Source of the DNA: Amborella trichopoda | Taxonomy: Eukaryota > Streptophyta > Magnoliopsida > Amborellales > Amborellaceae | Assembly: GCF_000471905.2 (NCBI RefSeq) | Contig: NW_006499883.1 | Coordinates: 1,398,499-1,462,498 of the forward strand | Length of the DNA stretch: 64,000 nt | Direction of reading: 5' to 3' | In this document: piece by piece, positions 1 to 9,350 of the stretch | Position numbering within the stretch: position 1 is the first letter of the stretch | How the letters are laid out: every line of letters starts with the position of its first letter | Made by a program: the position numbers and the translations under genes | The notes under the pieces: model-generated | Database searches by the model: none | The model's input: the letters and a program-made list of their open reading frames with translations, nothing else | What the model was told of the DNA's origin: nothing

Positions 1-35
<35 letters not shown>
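1..35. repeat. (TA)n microsatellite at left viral border
   Basis: Pure TA dinucleotide repeat at the window edge that runs directly into pararetroviral RT sequence. A matching (AT)n tract closes the viral block on the right at about 10079-10102. Confidence 0.9.
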
Positions 36-40
<5 letters not shown>

Positions 41-496
41 GGATTAGATATCCAATTCCTAATGAAAAAGATTTATTAGATAGACTTGTAAATGCTTGTA
101 TTTTTTCAAAATTTGACCTTAAATTTGGATACTGGCAAATACAAATAAATGAAAACGATTGCTATAAAACAACATTTAATGTTCCATTTGGCCAGTATGA
201 ATGGAATGTAATGCCATTCGGCTTAAAAAATGCACTATCTGAATTCCAGAAAATTATGAATGATGTTTTTAACCCTTATATGACATCTATGATAGTTTAC
301 ATTGATGATGTTCTTATTTTTTCAACTGATATACATCAACATTTTAAACATTTACATATATTTCTCAATACTGTTAAAAATGTAGGACTTGTAGTTTCTG
401 CAAAGAAAATGGTTCTTTGTCAAACTAAAATTAGATTCTCAGGCCATAATATCTTCCAAGGCCCAATTATTCCCATAGATAGAGCTATTGAGTTTC
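36..496 (+). pseudogene. Endogenous pararetrovirus RT fragment
   Basis: Internal piece of a Caulimoviridae-type reverse transcriptase, the enzyme that copies viral pregenomic RNA into DNA. The reading frame shows FSKFDL, then MPFGLKNALSEFQKIMND and the catalytic YIDDVLIF block (about 295-320), followed by the thumb-side segment. The fragment has no N-terminal part: RT homology begins right at the (TA)n tract. It ends near 492-497, where sequence switches to the reverse complement of the viral intergenic region. RT and intergenic sequence share TTTCTA at this junction, which suggests microhomology joining. The same RT segment is partly repeated at 3453-3660. It is a non-functional remnant. The YIDD block and the LKNAPSEFQ-like motif favour a pararetrovirus over Ty3/gypsy. 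Confidence 0.85.
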
Positions 497-497
497 T

Positions 498-513
498 AAT
501 GGCTTTGATACCA
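498..513 (-). promoter_or_regulatory. tRNA-Met primer-binding site, left copy of inverted unit
   Basis: The minus strand reads TGGTATCAAAGCCATT, one mismatch from the plant initiator-Met primer site TGGTATCAGAGC used by Caulimoviridae. It marks one end of the inverted viral unit. Confidence 0.8.
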
Positions 514-750
514 AACAGACTCCAAGATCTTATTTTGTCTCAAATTCTTAAATTCTAAAGTTATCTCAGTAACATAGAGAGCATAATGCTATAATTTAAT
601 AATGATCTAAGAAGAGAAGTGTAGTATAGAAAGATAAATAAAATAATAATGAATGAAATAACAGAGATATCTAATATTATCCACGTGGTATAATTATTAT
701 TTAGTATCTTAACGCTAACTATTATTTTAAACTGCATAATATGAACAATC

Positions 751-756
751 TTTATT
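751..756 (-). terminator. Viral poly(A) signal, inverted unit
   Basis: AATAAA on the minus strand, in the same context as the plus-strand signal at 9748. It lies ~390 bp downstream of the minus-strand TATA box, as expected for a terminally redundant pregenomic RNA. Confidence 0.6.
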
Positions 757-1144
757 GATACAGATTCAAACAAAGTACATATTGATATAAAGTACAAACA
801 GAGTGAAACTGAATACAGACGGTATACAACTTACAATTTACAAAAGAAGAAACTTGAAAAGTGTTGCCATTCGTACGGACAGAACGATGATAATTTATGT
901 ATATTATAGTCACACATTACTGCAAAATAAAATAAAAGGTAATGAAAAGATCTTACTTGAAAAAGGCTTGCCTGAAGGTTTCGCAGAAGTCAGGCGGAAT
1001 GTGATCGGGTAGAGAGTAATGAAGCCTTTCTGAATAGGGAGAGAGAAAGCAGGCAGAGCTTATGAAACGAGAGAGAGCAGGCGGAGCTTTAGAAGAGGGG
1101 GAATAGGTGAAAGTTCCCTATACCTCAAGTGAATGAGAAGAGAG

Positions 1145-1152
1145 GGTTTTAT
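1145..1152 (-). promoter_or_regulatory. Viral TATA box, inverted unit
   Basis: The minus strand reads CCTATAAAACCC, the counterpart of the plus-strand TATA box at 9351. Transcription from here would run leftward into the RT fragment, antisense to it. Confidence 0.55.
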
Positions 1153-1350
1153 AGGCAGGAGTGAGCAGACAAAGGTGTCGAGCTGGAGCTGTTTTGATTA
1201 GACATAAAGAGTGAAGAGGACGTAAAGAGAAGAAAGGAATTTGGCAGTGGTGAGCTGACAAAGTGAGCTGGCAGAGTTGATGAGAAGAAAGGAATCTTTA
1301 AAGTCAGATATAACGTAAAGATAAGGGGTGAAAGAGACATGACACGAGCA

Positions 1351-1420
1351 AAAGCAACTTTTGTACATGACATGACTAAAAGAAAAAACAAAAGTAACTT
1401 TTGTACATGACATGACTAAA
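1351..1420 (-). repeat. Upstream promoter direct repeat (2 x 40 bp)
   Basis: Two copies of a unit with core AACTTTTGTACATGACATGA, period 40 bp. They lie ~200 bp upstream of the viral TATA box. The same pair occurs in the plus-strand copy at 9085-9150. The position suggests a duplicated enhancer element; that function is inferred. Confidence 0.6.
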
Positions 1421-1615
1421 AAAAAATAACTTGTGTCGGCCATATCGTACGGAAGGTATCTTGATTAGTGACTTCCGTCGCTTCTGTCGTACGGCTGATG
1501 CCATCTGTTGACCCCTTTTGGATGTATATACAGGTGGCTTCACTGGAAAGGAGAATGTGACAACTGTCTAAAACGATAGCTGATATTCTTTACAGTTTGC
1601 TGGGCTGAGCAGGGC

Positions 1616-2498
1616 TTATTCGGGTCTTTGCCTGAAGTCATTGTCGGGCTTAGATGAAGGAGATGTGGCTTTTGAGGTTTCTTTATGTGTGATCTTTAAT
1701 AACTGATTCTCTAATTCATCTTTAGTTGCTCTAGGGTTTTGTCTTATATATTCTGCGAAAGTATTTGGATCAAATTCTTTGGGAGTATTTTTGATAATCA
1801 TGAGCAGCAGGAGGTATTCGTTTAGCTTTTATAGTATTTGGGTCCATGCTAAAAACATCCCACCATCGAATCGATATTCTCTTTCCCAATCGAGGTATAT
1901 ATTCAAAATTATTATGAGTATTTTCATTTATTCTATATTCCCATTGTACTATCCAGGGTATTTAATATATAGCCATAAAATAAAGATGATAGTCTATATC
2001 ATCATTAACTCCATTATATTTAGCAAATGTTTTTTGAGCACTTTTAAAGGAGTCAAGCAATATCTGAGTTCTTGATCCCGAGATTAGAAACCAGTAACGG
2101 AACCAACTCGGGAATCTCTTAAAAACAGGCATTTTAATATGAACAAACCATGTTTGAGAATTATTTAGATTTTGATATGCAAACACTTTATGCCATGCAT
2201 CTATATATTCAGTATATCGATATGATTTATATTGAAATTCTGCGGCTTGAAGTTTCCGGCCCTGGGATGGGCTGTATCCCTAATCATCTTATGACAATAA
2301 TTTCCTCATTTGTATTTTCGAATATCCAATTATTTTTGTATTGGGATTGAAGAAATACACAATTGAAATAGACCCTGTTTCTAAAAGGACAGCTTCGTAC
2401 CATTCTCTGGTCTTGTTGCCGTTTGAAGGATTGAGGTGGTTTTGTAAATATAGAGGGGCTAATTTATTTGGGTCAATATGTTTCATCAATGATAACAT
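1616..2498 (-). pseudogene. Pararetrovirus C-terminal / second ORF, inverted copy
   Basis: Broken reading frames at 2289-2498, 1962-2186 and 1616-1801 on the minus strand together cover a conserved viral coding region downstream of pol. Visible motifs are IIGYSKIQMRKLL, TEYIDAWHKVFAYQN, FPSWFRYWF and YHLYFMAIY. The last part, with EYIRQNPRATKDELE, is charged and ends before the intergenic region. The block is paralogous to the plus-strand segment 8283-8935 but extends further upstream. Stops at about 2289 and between segments inactivate it. From memory of the family this Trp-rich region resembles a conserved domain of florendovirus/petuvirus-like genomes; its function is not known to me, so I assign none. 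Confidence 0.65.
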
Positions 2499-3185
2499 AT
2501 ATTAAGAAAGTAGTTTCTTCATATACGGATTTATTTGGGTTAACGGATTTATGAATATATTGGCTGATTATTGTTCTTTTATCTCCAGTATTAGGTATTT
2601 TATCTATAATTTCTAGAATTAAATTGTCTTCTTTGATAAGAGTATGACATGCACATTTGTTATCGTTTTCTGAAGATGTCTCATTTAATAAATCTTCATC
2701 TTTTATTATTCTTATATCTGATTCTTCATCATAACTTTTCGAATATGAGGAAGATGTTGTACTACTATTATTATCATTATCATATAGTTGAATAATTTCA
2801 TATAATTGATTTCTTATATTTTCATCCACTATTAATGATTCTATCTTTTTTTCTACCTGACAATTATTTTTATAATGTCCTAATTTTCCACATTTATAGC
2901 ATCTAGGTATTTTTCTTCTAGGCTTTTTAGAACTTCCTTTAGAAGGTTGTTCATACTTTTTGTATTTATTTTTCTTATACGATTTTTTGTATGATTTTTG
3001 TCGCTTTTCTTGTTTTATTCTTTTATGGGGTTTATTTTGGAAAATATTTAGATTGTATTCAAATTGTTCATAAAAATCACCAAGTTCTTTATGACCAGTC
3101 ATCTTTTGTTTATCAAGTAGTTTTTTGAGTTTTAGATCAGTACAAAGAGCTAGCCCTTCAGCACATATCTCGCCCGATAATTCTC
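2473..3185 (-). pseudogene. Pararetrovirus capsid C-terminus with zinc knuckle, inverted
   Basis: On the minus strand the frame starts inside the capsid C-terminal region (LCTDLKLKK, then MTGHKELGDF). It continues through a Lys-rich stretch into the CCHC zinc knuckle CYKCGKLGHYKNNC (about 2909-2868), the RNA-binding signature of viral capsid and Gag proteins, and then a Ser/Asp/Glu-rich linker. In the plus-strand paralogues the linker leads into the protease; here homology stops after IISQYI (about 2553) and a different sequence leads into the C-terminal ORF. Protease and RT are thus deleted. The capsid N-terminus is missing as well: only ~120 bp separate the primer site from the capsid tail. 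Confidence 0.8.
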
Positions 3186-3306
3186 CTAGAGTATATGGTC
3201 TTATCTCTCGGACTACCGTATAAATGACTAATGTTATCTCAATCTTATCTCATAAACATTATTATTGGCTAAAAGTAGTTTAACAGTAAATAATTTAAGA
3301 ATTTCT

Positions 3307-3322
3307 AATGGCTCTGATACCA
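3307..3322 (-). promoter_or_regulatory. tRNA-Met primer-binding site, right copy of inverted unit
   Basis: The minus strand reads TGGTATCAGAGCCATT, a perfect match to the initiator-Met primer site of Caulimoviridae. It is the best preserved of the three viral primer sites in the window. Confidence 0.85.
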
Positions 3323-3452
3323 AACAGACTCCAAAATCTTATTTCGTCTCAAATTCTTAAATTCTAAAGTTATCTCAGTAACATAGAGAAGATAGTGCTA
3401 TAATTTAATAATGATCTAAGAAGAGAAGTGTAGTATAAAAAGATAAATAGGT

Positions 3453-3660
3453 GTTAAAAATGCATGACTTGTAGTTTCTGCAAAGAAAATGGTTCTTTGT
3501 CAAACTAAAATTAGATTCTTAGGCCATAATATCTTCCAAGGCACAATTATTCCCATAGATAGAGCTATTGAATTTTCTACTAAATTCCCTGATATTATCT
3601 TAAATAAAGTTGAATTATAACGATTCCTAGGATGCTTAAACTATATTTCTGATTTCATTA
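3453..3660 (+). pseudogene. Pararetrovirus RT C-terminal fragment
   Basis: The plus-strand frame resumes RT after the inverted unit. It shows LVVSAKKMVLCQTKIRFLGH and, farther on, the thumb segment RFLGCLNYISDF. A stop codon lies near 3466 and another near 3620. The first ~120 bp repeat the end of the fragment at 36-496. At 3661 the RT frame is abruptly followed by KGSSKKPRKKIPRCYKCG, the zinc-knuckle region, which normally lies upstream of protease and RT. This is a recombination junction, not natural gene order. Confidence 0.8.
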
Positions 3661-4214
3661 AAGGAAGTTCTAAAAAGCCTAGAAAAAAAATACCTAGATG
3701 CTATAAATGTGGAAAATTAGGACATTATAAAAATAATTGTCAGGTAAAGAGAAAGATAGAATCATTAATATTAGATGAAAATATAAGAAATCAATTATAT
3801 GAAATTATTCAACTATATGATAATGATAATAATAGTAGTACAACATCTTCCTCATATTCGAAAAGTTCTGATGAAAAATTAGATATAGGAATAATAAAAG
3901 ATGAAGATTTATTAAACGAGACATCTTCAGAAAACGACAACAAATGTGCATGTCATACTCTTACCAAAGAAAACAATTTAATTCTAGAAATTATAGATAA
4001 AATACCTAATACTGAAGATAAAAGAACAATAATCAGCCAATATATTCAAATAACAAAAACTAGAAATAAACCAACTCCCTTAATAAAACCACTTGAAGAA
4101 TATAGCTTCTCTGAAATACTTAAACGAATTGGTAAAAAAGGTAACAGTCATAAAGAACCTACTATTGCTGAACTAAAACACGAAGTTAATGAGGTAAAAT
4201 CTGAACTTAATAAT
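3661..4214 (+). pseudogene. Pararetrovirus zinc knuckle and acidic linker, copy 1
   Basis: Starts in the basic stretch ahead of the CCHC motif CYKCGKLGHYKNNC (about 3700-3741) and continues through the Ser/Asp/Glu-rich linker toward the protease. It is nearly identical to 6790-7341 (direct copy) and to 2553-2941 (inverted copy). The CCHC residues are intact. The segment joins directly onto RT upstream and continues into the protease downstream, so the capsid body is missing from this copy. Confidence 0.8.
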
Positions 4215-4643
4215 TTGAAGAATAGGGTTAAATTATTAGAATTAACTAATAAATTAACCGATAATCCACCTGAAGATGAAGAAATAGAATTTGATGAACT
4301 AATCACTAATACTAGAATATTAGATAAACCTGAATCTTCAGAAAATAAACAAGAACCTCAGTTAAATTTAATAAATAAAATCTTAAATAAAAAATGGTAT
4401 ACCTTAATTAAAATAATAGTTCAGAATGAATACCATTTCCAATCTATGGCCTTGATAGATTCAGGTGCCGATTTGAACTGCATAAACGAGGGATTAGTCG
4501 CTACCAAATATTTTAATAAAACTACGCAAATCCTAAATACAGCCGATGGAAGCAAATTAAACATAAATTATAAATTATCAAATGCTGCCATATGCAATAA
4601 TGGCATCTGTCTAGAATTACCATTTATCATGGTCAACGATTGA
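4215..4643 (+). pseudogene. Pararetrovirus aspartic protease, truncated copy 1
   Basis: Retropepsin-type protease, which would cut the viral polyprotein. A coiled, acidic N-terminal part precedes the active-site block MALIDSGADLNCINEG (about 4446-4493), with the catalytic Asp of DSGAD intact. The frame ends early at 4643. Compared with the paralogue at 7342-7932, about 90 bp are missing between ATGGT and TCAACGATTG. This removes the C-terminal segment containing VILGTPFISM and shifts the frame. The protease could not fold normally. Confidence 0.8.
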
Positions 4644-5553
4644 AGGAATAAAAGTAAAATTCGAATTTATTGATAAACCAAAAATAAAAGAAATAAATAA
4701 TATAAAACAAAATATACAAAATAAAGAGAAATTTTTATATCAGCTCAAAACTGAAATAAAACATAAAGCAGTTGGAGAACAACTATTACTTCTTGAAACG
4801 AAATCAAAAATTGAAAACCGAAGACAACAATTTGAAAAAGAAAATATGTAGTGATTTACCTAATGCTTTTTGGAATCGACGAAAACATATAGTATCTCTT
4901 CCATATGAAGAAGGATTTTTTGAAACTAAAATTCCAAGAAAAGCCCACCCAATTCAGATGAATTCAAAAATGTTAGAAATTTGTCATAAAGAAATAACTT
5001 CTCTCTTAGAAAAGGGATTAATTAGGCCAAGCTCATCTCCTTGGAGTTGTGCCGTCTTTTATGTAGAAAATAATGCCGAAAAAGAACGAGGAGTTCCAAG
5101 ATTAGTTATTAATTACAAACCACTAAATAAAGTTTTAAAATGGATCAGATATCCAATTCCTAATAAAAAAGATTTGTTAGATAGACTTGTAAATGCTTGT
5201 ATTTTTTCGAAATTTGACCTTAAATCCGGATACTGGCAAATACAAATAAACGAAAAAGATCGCTATAAAACAGCATTTAATGTTTCATTTGGTCAATATG
5301 AATGGAATGTAATGCCATTCGGCCTAAAAAATGCACCATCTGAATTTCAGAAAATTATGAATGATGTTTTTAACCCTTATATGACATCTATGATAATTTA
5401 CATTGATGATGTTCTTATATTTTAAACTGATATACATCAACATTTCAAACATTTACATATATTTCTCAATACTGGTAAAAATGCAGGACTTGTAGTTTCT
5501 GCAAAGAAAATGGTTCTTTGTCAAACTAAAATTAGATTCTTAGGCCATAATAC
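4640..5553 (+). pseudogene. Pararetrovirus reverse transcriptase, copy 1
   Basis: The longest RT segment in the window. In order: LEKGLIRPSSSPWSCAVFYV (fingers), RLVINYKPLNKVL, FSKFDLKSGYWQIQINEKDR (palm, first catalytic Asp), MPFGLKNAPSEFQKIMND and YIDDVLIF (catalytic DD, about 5400-5425). A stop codon follows YIDDVLIF at 5422-5424, where the other copies read Ser. The frame can be followed to about 5553, where RT homology (LCQTKIRFLGHN) ends at a junction. RNase H is absent. The motifs are typical of Caulimoviridae pol. Confidence 0.85.
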
Positions 5554-6230
5554 TCTAAGGGTAAAACATAAAGAAGAAATAGTTATTGAAAATGTTGAAC
5601 AACATACTCAAAACTGGAACATACCAAAGGTCCCAATAACAAACGTATATAAAAAAGAAAATTTTAATCTAAAAATTGTATATGCCATCAAAACTGTTGA
5701 ACAAAGTCCACCTGTTCAAAATGAACAAGAAAATCTTCAGCTCTTAACAAATAAAATTGTACAATCTCATAAAAATAAAGAAAATCAATACCATACATAT
5801 ATTACAGACCAACAAAAACATATTCGAAGTATTCATCCTCCTGAAGAAAGTATAAACATCCTAGGAAAAGATAAGCAAGAAAAATTAGAAACTATAGCTA
5901 CTCCAAGCAAAACACTTCCTGGAGAACACTATCATAAAATAGAACTATTACCTCATATATTAGAACAAAATAATTATACAAATTTATATTTACAAACCAT
6001 AGGAAAACAGACAACCACAAGAAAAAATTGAAGAAAAGAAAAAGGCAATATTATTTAAACCTCATCCTCTAATTAATAAAGAAAGATTTCAGATGAAAGA
6101 AGAACCTTCTTTTGAATTAATGCAACAATTAATTACCAAATTAGCAAGCCTAGATATCAAAGAAAAGGATAAAAGTCAAGAATCAGTAATAAGGATAACA
6201 GAACCAGCAGCTATGATGTTACATTAAAAA
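5554..6230 (+). pseudogene. Pararetrovirus region upstream of capsid
   Basis: An open frame runs 5510-6031; its first ~45 bp are RT, and the rest is an Asn/Lys/Gln-rich hydrophilic protein that I do not recognise. After a stop at about 6031 a related frame continues (FKPHPLINKERFQMKEEP) up to the capsid ORF at 6235. In Caulimoviridae the segment between movement protein and capsid is variable and hydrophilic, so this is probably part of that inter-domain region. I see no movement-protein core motif. The RT/inter-domain junction at ~5553 is artificial. Confidence 0.5.
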
Positions 6231-6234
6231 TGAA

Positions 6235-6849
6235 TTGAATCAAGACATCGTTCAAGCCGAAAGCGATAATGTCAATACCCTCATATATACAATAACCCTT
6301 CACTTTGTTGGAAGTACTGCCCTACTAGAAGCAAGATCTGAAGACCTCCTTTCTAATCTTAAATGTCCAACCCGTTCTCACTATAAATGGTATAAAGATG
6401 TTTTTTTTTCACGACTTCTTATTCGTGAAGATAGTAGTTCCAATCACTGGAAAGAAAAGTTTATTTCCGGCCTTCCCTATCTCTTTACTGAAAAAGTCCG
6501 CAACCGCCTTAAAACTAAAAATGGGGGGATTATTCCTTATCAACTCTATACTCTAGGAAAATTATCGGCCGAAAAATGTGCTAAACGGCTAGCTCTTTGT
6601 ACTGATCTAAAACTCAAAAAACAACTTGATAAACAAAAGATGACTGGTCATAAAGAACTTGGTGATTTTTGTGAACAATTTGGATACAATGTAAATATTT
6701 CCCAAAATAAACCCCATAAAAGAATAAAACAAGAAAAACGACAAAAATCATATAAGAAAATAAATACAAAAAATATGAACAACCTTTTAAAGGAAGTTCT
6801 AAAAAGCCTAGAAGAAAAATACCTAGATGCTATAAATGTGGAAAATTAG
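6235..6849 (+). pseudogene. Pararetrovirus capsid protein
   Basis: This frame has the capsid signature of plant pararetroviruses: NTLIYTITLHFVGS at the start, then HYKWYKDVFFSRLLIREDSS, WKEKFISGLPYLFTEKVRNR and LALCTDLKLKKQL, followed by a Lys-rich tail. The capsid packages viral DNA/pregenomic RNA. The first Met is only an ORF start; real capsid homology begins with or before it, and the upstream frame is interrupted (TAA at about 6224). The frame leaves the capsid/zinc-knuckle register before the CCHC motif: from about 6756 the Lys-rich tail is read in the wrong frame relative to the other copies. This is the only near-complete capsid body in the window. Confidence 0.8.
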
Positions 6850-7341
6850 GACATTATAAAACAATTGTCAGGTAAAGAAAAAGATAGAATCATTAATATT
6901 AGATGAAAATATAAGAAATCAATTATATGAAATTATTCAACTATATGATAATGATAATAATAGTAGTACAACATCTTCCTCATATTCGAAAAGTTCTAAT
7001 GAAGAATCAAATATAGGAATAATAAAAGATGAAGATTTATTAAATGAGACATCTTCAGAAAACGACAACAAATGTGTATGTCATACTCTTACCAAAGAAG
7101 ACAATTTAATTCTAGAAGTTATAGATAAATACCTAATACTGAAGATAAAAGAACAATAATCAGCCAATATATTCAAATAACAAAAACTAGAAATAAACCA
7201 ACTCCTTTAATAAAACTACCAGAAGAATATAGCTTCTCTGAAATACTTAAACGAATTGATAAAAAAGGTAACAGTCATAAAGAACCTACTATTGCTGAAC
7301 TAAAACACGAAGTTAATGAGGTAAAATCTGAACTTAATAAT
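6800..7341 (+). pseudogene. Pararetrovirus zinc knuckle and linker, copy 2 (frameshifted)
   Basis: DNA homologous to 3661-4214 is present, but the zinc knuckle is damaged. The bases coding for the last His-to-Cys spacing are shortened (CATTATAAAACAATTG instead of CATTATAAAAATAATTG), which shifts the frame inside the CCHC box. A further single-base loss occurs near 7126. The acidic linker can be followed by DNA similarity to the protease ORF at 7342. Confidence 0.75.
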
Positions 7342-7932
7342 TTGAAGAATAGGGTTAAATTATTAGAATTAACTAATAAATTAACCGATAATCCATCTGA
7401 AGATGAAGAAATAGAATTTGATGAACTAATCACTAATACTAGAATATTAGATAAACCTGAATCTTCAGAAAATAAACAAGAACCTCAGTTAAATTTAATA
7501 AATAAAATCTTAAATAAAAAATGGTATACCTTAATTAAAATAATAGTTCAGAATGAATACCATTTCCAATCTATGGCCTTGATAGATTCAGGTGCCGATT
7601 TGAACTGCATAAACGAGGGATTAGTCGCTACCAAATATTTTAATAAAACTACGCAAATCCTAAATACAGCCGATGGAAGCAAATTAAAAATAAATTATAA
7701 ATTATCAAATGCTGCCATATGCAATAATGACATCTGTATAAAATTACCATTTATCATGGTAAAAGGACTTAACCAAGCTGTTATTCTAGGTACTCCTTTT
7801 ATCAGTATGTTATACCCTATTGTTATAGACCATACTGGATTAGAATCAACGATTGAAGGAATAAAAGTAAAATTCGAATTTATTGATAAATCAAAAATAA
7901 AAGAAATAAATAATATAAAACAAAATATATAA
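7342..7932 (+). pseudogene. Pararetrovirus aspartic protease, copy 2
   Basis: The fullest copy of the protease: an acidic N-terminal stretch, the active-site block MALIDSGADLNCINEG (about 7573-7620), the flap-side segment KYFNKTTQILNTADGSKL, and the second conserved block AVILGTPFISML (about 7777-7812). The latter is lost from copy 1. The ORF ends with TAA at 7930-7932, where copy 1 has CAA, so a C-to-T nonsense change separates it from RT. Protease residues look intact, but the flanking frames are broken and no complete polyprotein can be made. Confidence 0.82.
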
Positions 7933-7959
7933 AATAAAGAGAAATTTTTATATCAGCTC

Positions 7960-8282
7960 AAAACTGAAAATATAAAGCAGTTGAAGAACAACTATTACTT
8001 GTTCAAATGAAATCAAAAATTGAAAACCTAAGACAACAATTTGAAAAAGAAATATGTAGTGATTTATCTAATGCTTTTTGGAATCGACAAAAACATATAG
8101 TATCTCTTCCATATGAAGAAGGATTTTCTGAAACTAAAATTCCAACAAAAGCCCGCCCAATTCAAATGAATTAAAAAATGTTAGAAATTTGTCATAAAGA
8201 AATAACTTATCTCTTAGAAAAGGGATTAATAAGGCCAAGCTCATCTCCTTGGAGTTGTGCCGCCTTTTATGTAAAAAATAAT
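7960..8282 (+). pseudogene. Pararetrovirus RT N-terminal stub, copy 2
   Basis: Only the first part of RT is present. It shows FWNRQKHIVSLPYEEGF, a stop at 8173-8175, LEICHKEITYLLEKGLIRPS and SSPWSCAAFYVKNNTE. At about 8283 the frame jumps into TEYIDAWHKVF, the C-terminal ORF region, so the catalytic palm, thumb and RNase H are deleted. The fusion falls within similar short strings (ACTGAATATAT), suggesting a small-homology join. Confidence 0.8.
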
Positions 8283-8935
8283 ACTGAATATATAGATGCA
8301 TGGCATAAAGTGTTTGCATATCAAAACCCAAATAATTCTCAAACATGGTTTGTCCATATTAAAATGCCTGTTTTTTAGAGATTCCTGAGTTGGTTTCGTT
8401 ATTGGTTTCTAATCTGGGGATCAAGAACTCAGATATTGCCTGACTCCTTTAAAAGTGCTCAAACAACATTTGCTGAATATAATGGAGTTAATGATGATAT
8501 AAACTATCATCTTTATTTTATGGCTATATATCAGAAACCCTGGATAGTAAAATGGGAATATGAAATAAATGAAAATACTCATAATAATTTGAATATATAC
8601 CCCGTTTGGGAAAGTGAATATCGATTCGATGGTGGGATATTTTTAGCATGGACCAAAATACTATAAAACCTAAACGAATACCTCTTGCTGCTCATGATTA
8701 TCAAAATACTCCCAAAAAATTTGACCCAAATACTTTCGCCGAATATATAAGACAAATGTGAAGACAAAACCCTAGAGCAACTAAAGATGAATTGGAGAGT
8801 CAGTTATTAAAGATCATACAAGAAGAAACCTCAGAAGCCACATCTCCTTCATCGGAGCCCAACAATGACTTCAGCCAAAGACCCGAAGAAGCCCTGCTCA
8901 GCCCAGCAATCTGTAAAGAATATCAGCTATCGTTT
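8283..8935 (+). pseudogene. Pararetrovirus C-terminal / second ORF, plus copy
   Basis: Paralogue of 1616-2205 on the minus strand. It reads EYIDAWHKVFAYQNPNNSQT, a stop at about 8377, LSWFRYWF, FKSAQTTFAEYNGVNDD, YHLYFMAIYQKPWIVKWEYE and a Trp/Tyr-rich segment to 8666. The charged tail with TKDELES then continues in another frame. Breaks: a stop inside the PVF/RF block, a stop at 8664-8666, and a small insertion around 8757. The Trp/aromatic pattern is conserved between both copies, which argues for a real protein domain in the ancestral virus. Its function is unknown to me. Confidence 0.65.
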
Positions 8936-9084
8936 TAGACACCTGTCACATCCTCCTTTCCAGTGAAGCCACCTGTATATACATCCAAAAGAGGTCAACA
9001 GATGGCATCAGCCGTACGACAGAAGCGACTGAAGTCACTAATCAAGATGCCTTCCGTACGATATGGCAGACACAAGTTATTGTT

Positions 9085-9150
9085 TTTAGTCATGTCATGT
9101 ACAAAAGTTACTTTTGCTTTTTCTTTTAGTCATGTCATGTACAAAAGTTA
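9085..9150 (+). repeat. Upstream promoter direct repeat (2 x 40 bp), plus copy
   Basis: Core TCATGTCATGTACAAAAGTT occurs twice with a 40-bp period, ~200 bp upstream of the viral TATA box. It matches the minus-strand pair at 1351-1420. A regulatory role is inferred. Confidence 0.6.
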
Positions 9151-9350
9151 ATTTTTCTCGTGTCATGTCTCCTTCACCCCTTATCTTTAAGTCATATATG
9201 ACTTTAAAGATTCCTTTCTTCCATCTACCATGCCCGCTCACTTTGCCAGCTCACCACTGCTAGATTCCTTTATTCTCTTTATGTCCTCTTCACTCTTTAT
9301 GTCTAATCAAAACAGCTCCAACTCGACACCTTTGCCTGCTCACTCCTGCC

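Larger units (their letters stand above)
495..3446 (-). mobile_element. Inverted, internally deleted pararetrovirus unit
   Basis: This ~2.95-kb block is the reverse complement of viral sequence found on the plus strand elsewhere in the window. Read on the minus strand from 3446 it gives the end of the intergenic region, a primer-binding site (3322-3307), a short leader, the capsid C-terminus with zinc knuckle, a C-terminal ORF, the promoter/leader region and a second primer-binding site (513-498). Protease, RT and RNase H are absent, as is most of the capsid. It therefore spans primer site to primer site like one genome unit, but without pol. It interrupts plus-strand RT, with ~120 bp of RT present on both flanks (372-496 and 3453-3575). 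Confidence 0.8.

Noticed and set aside
5554-6230. Viral movement protein
   Set aside because: The region is hydrophilic and Asn/Lys/Gln-rich, and I could not see the movement-protein core, so I left it unassigned.
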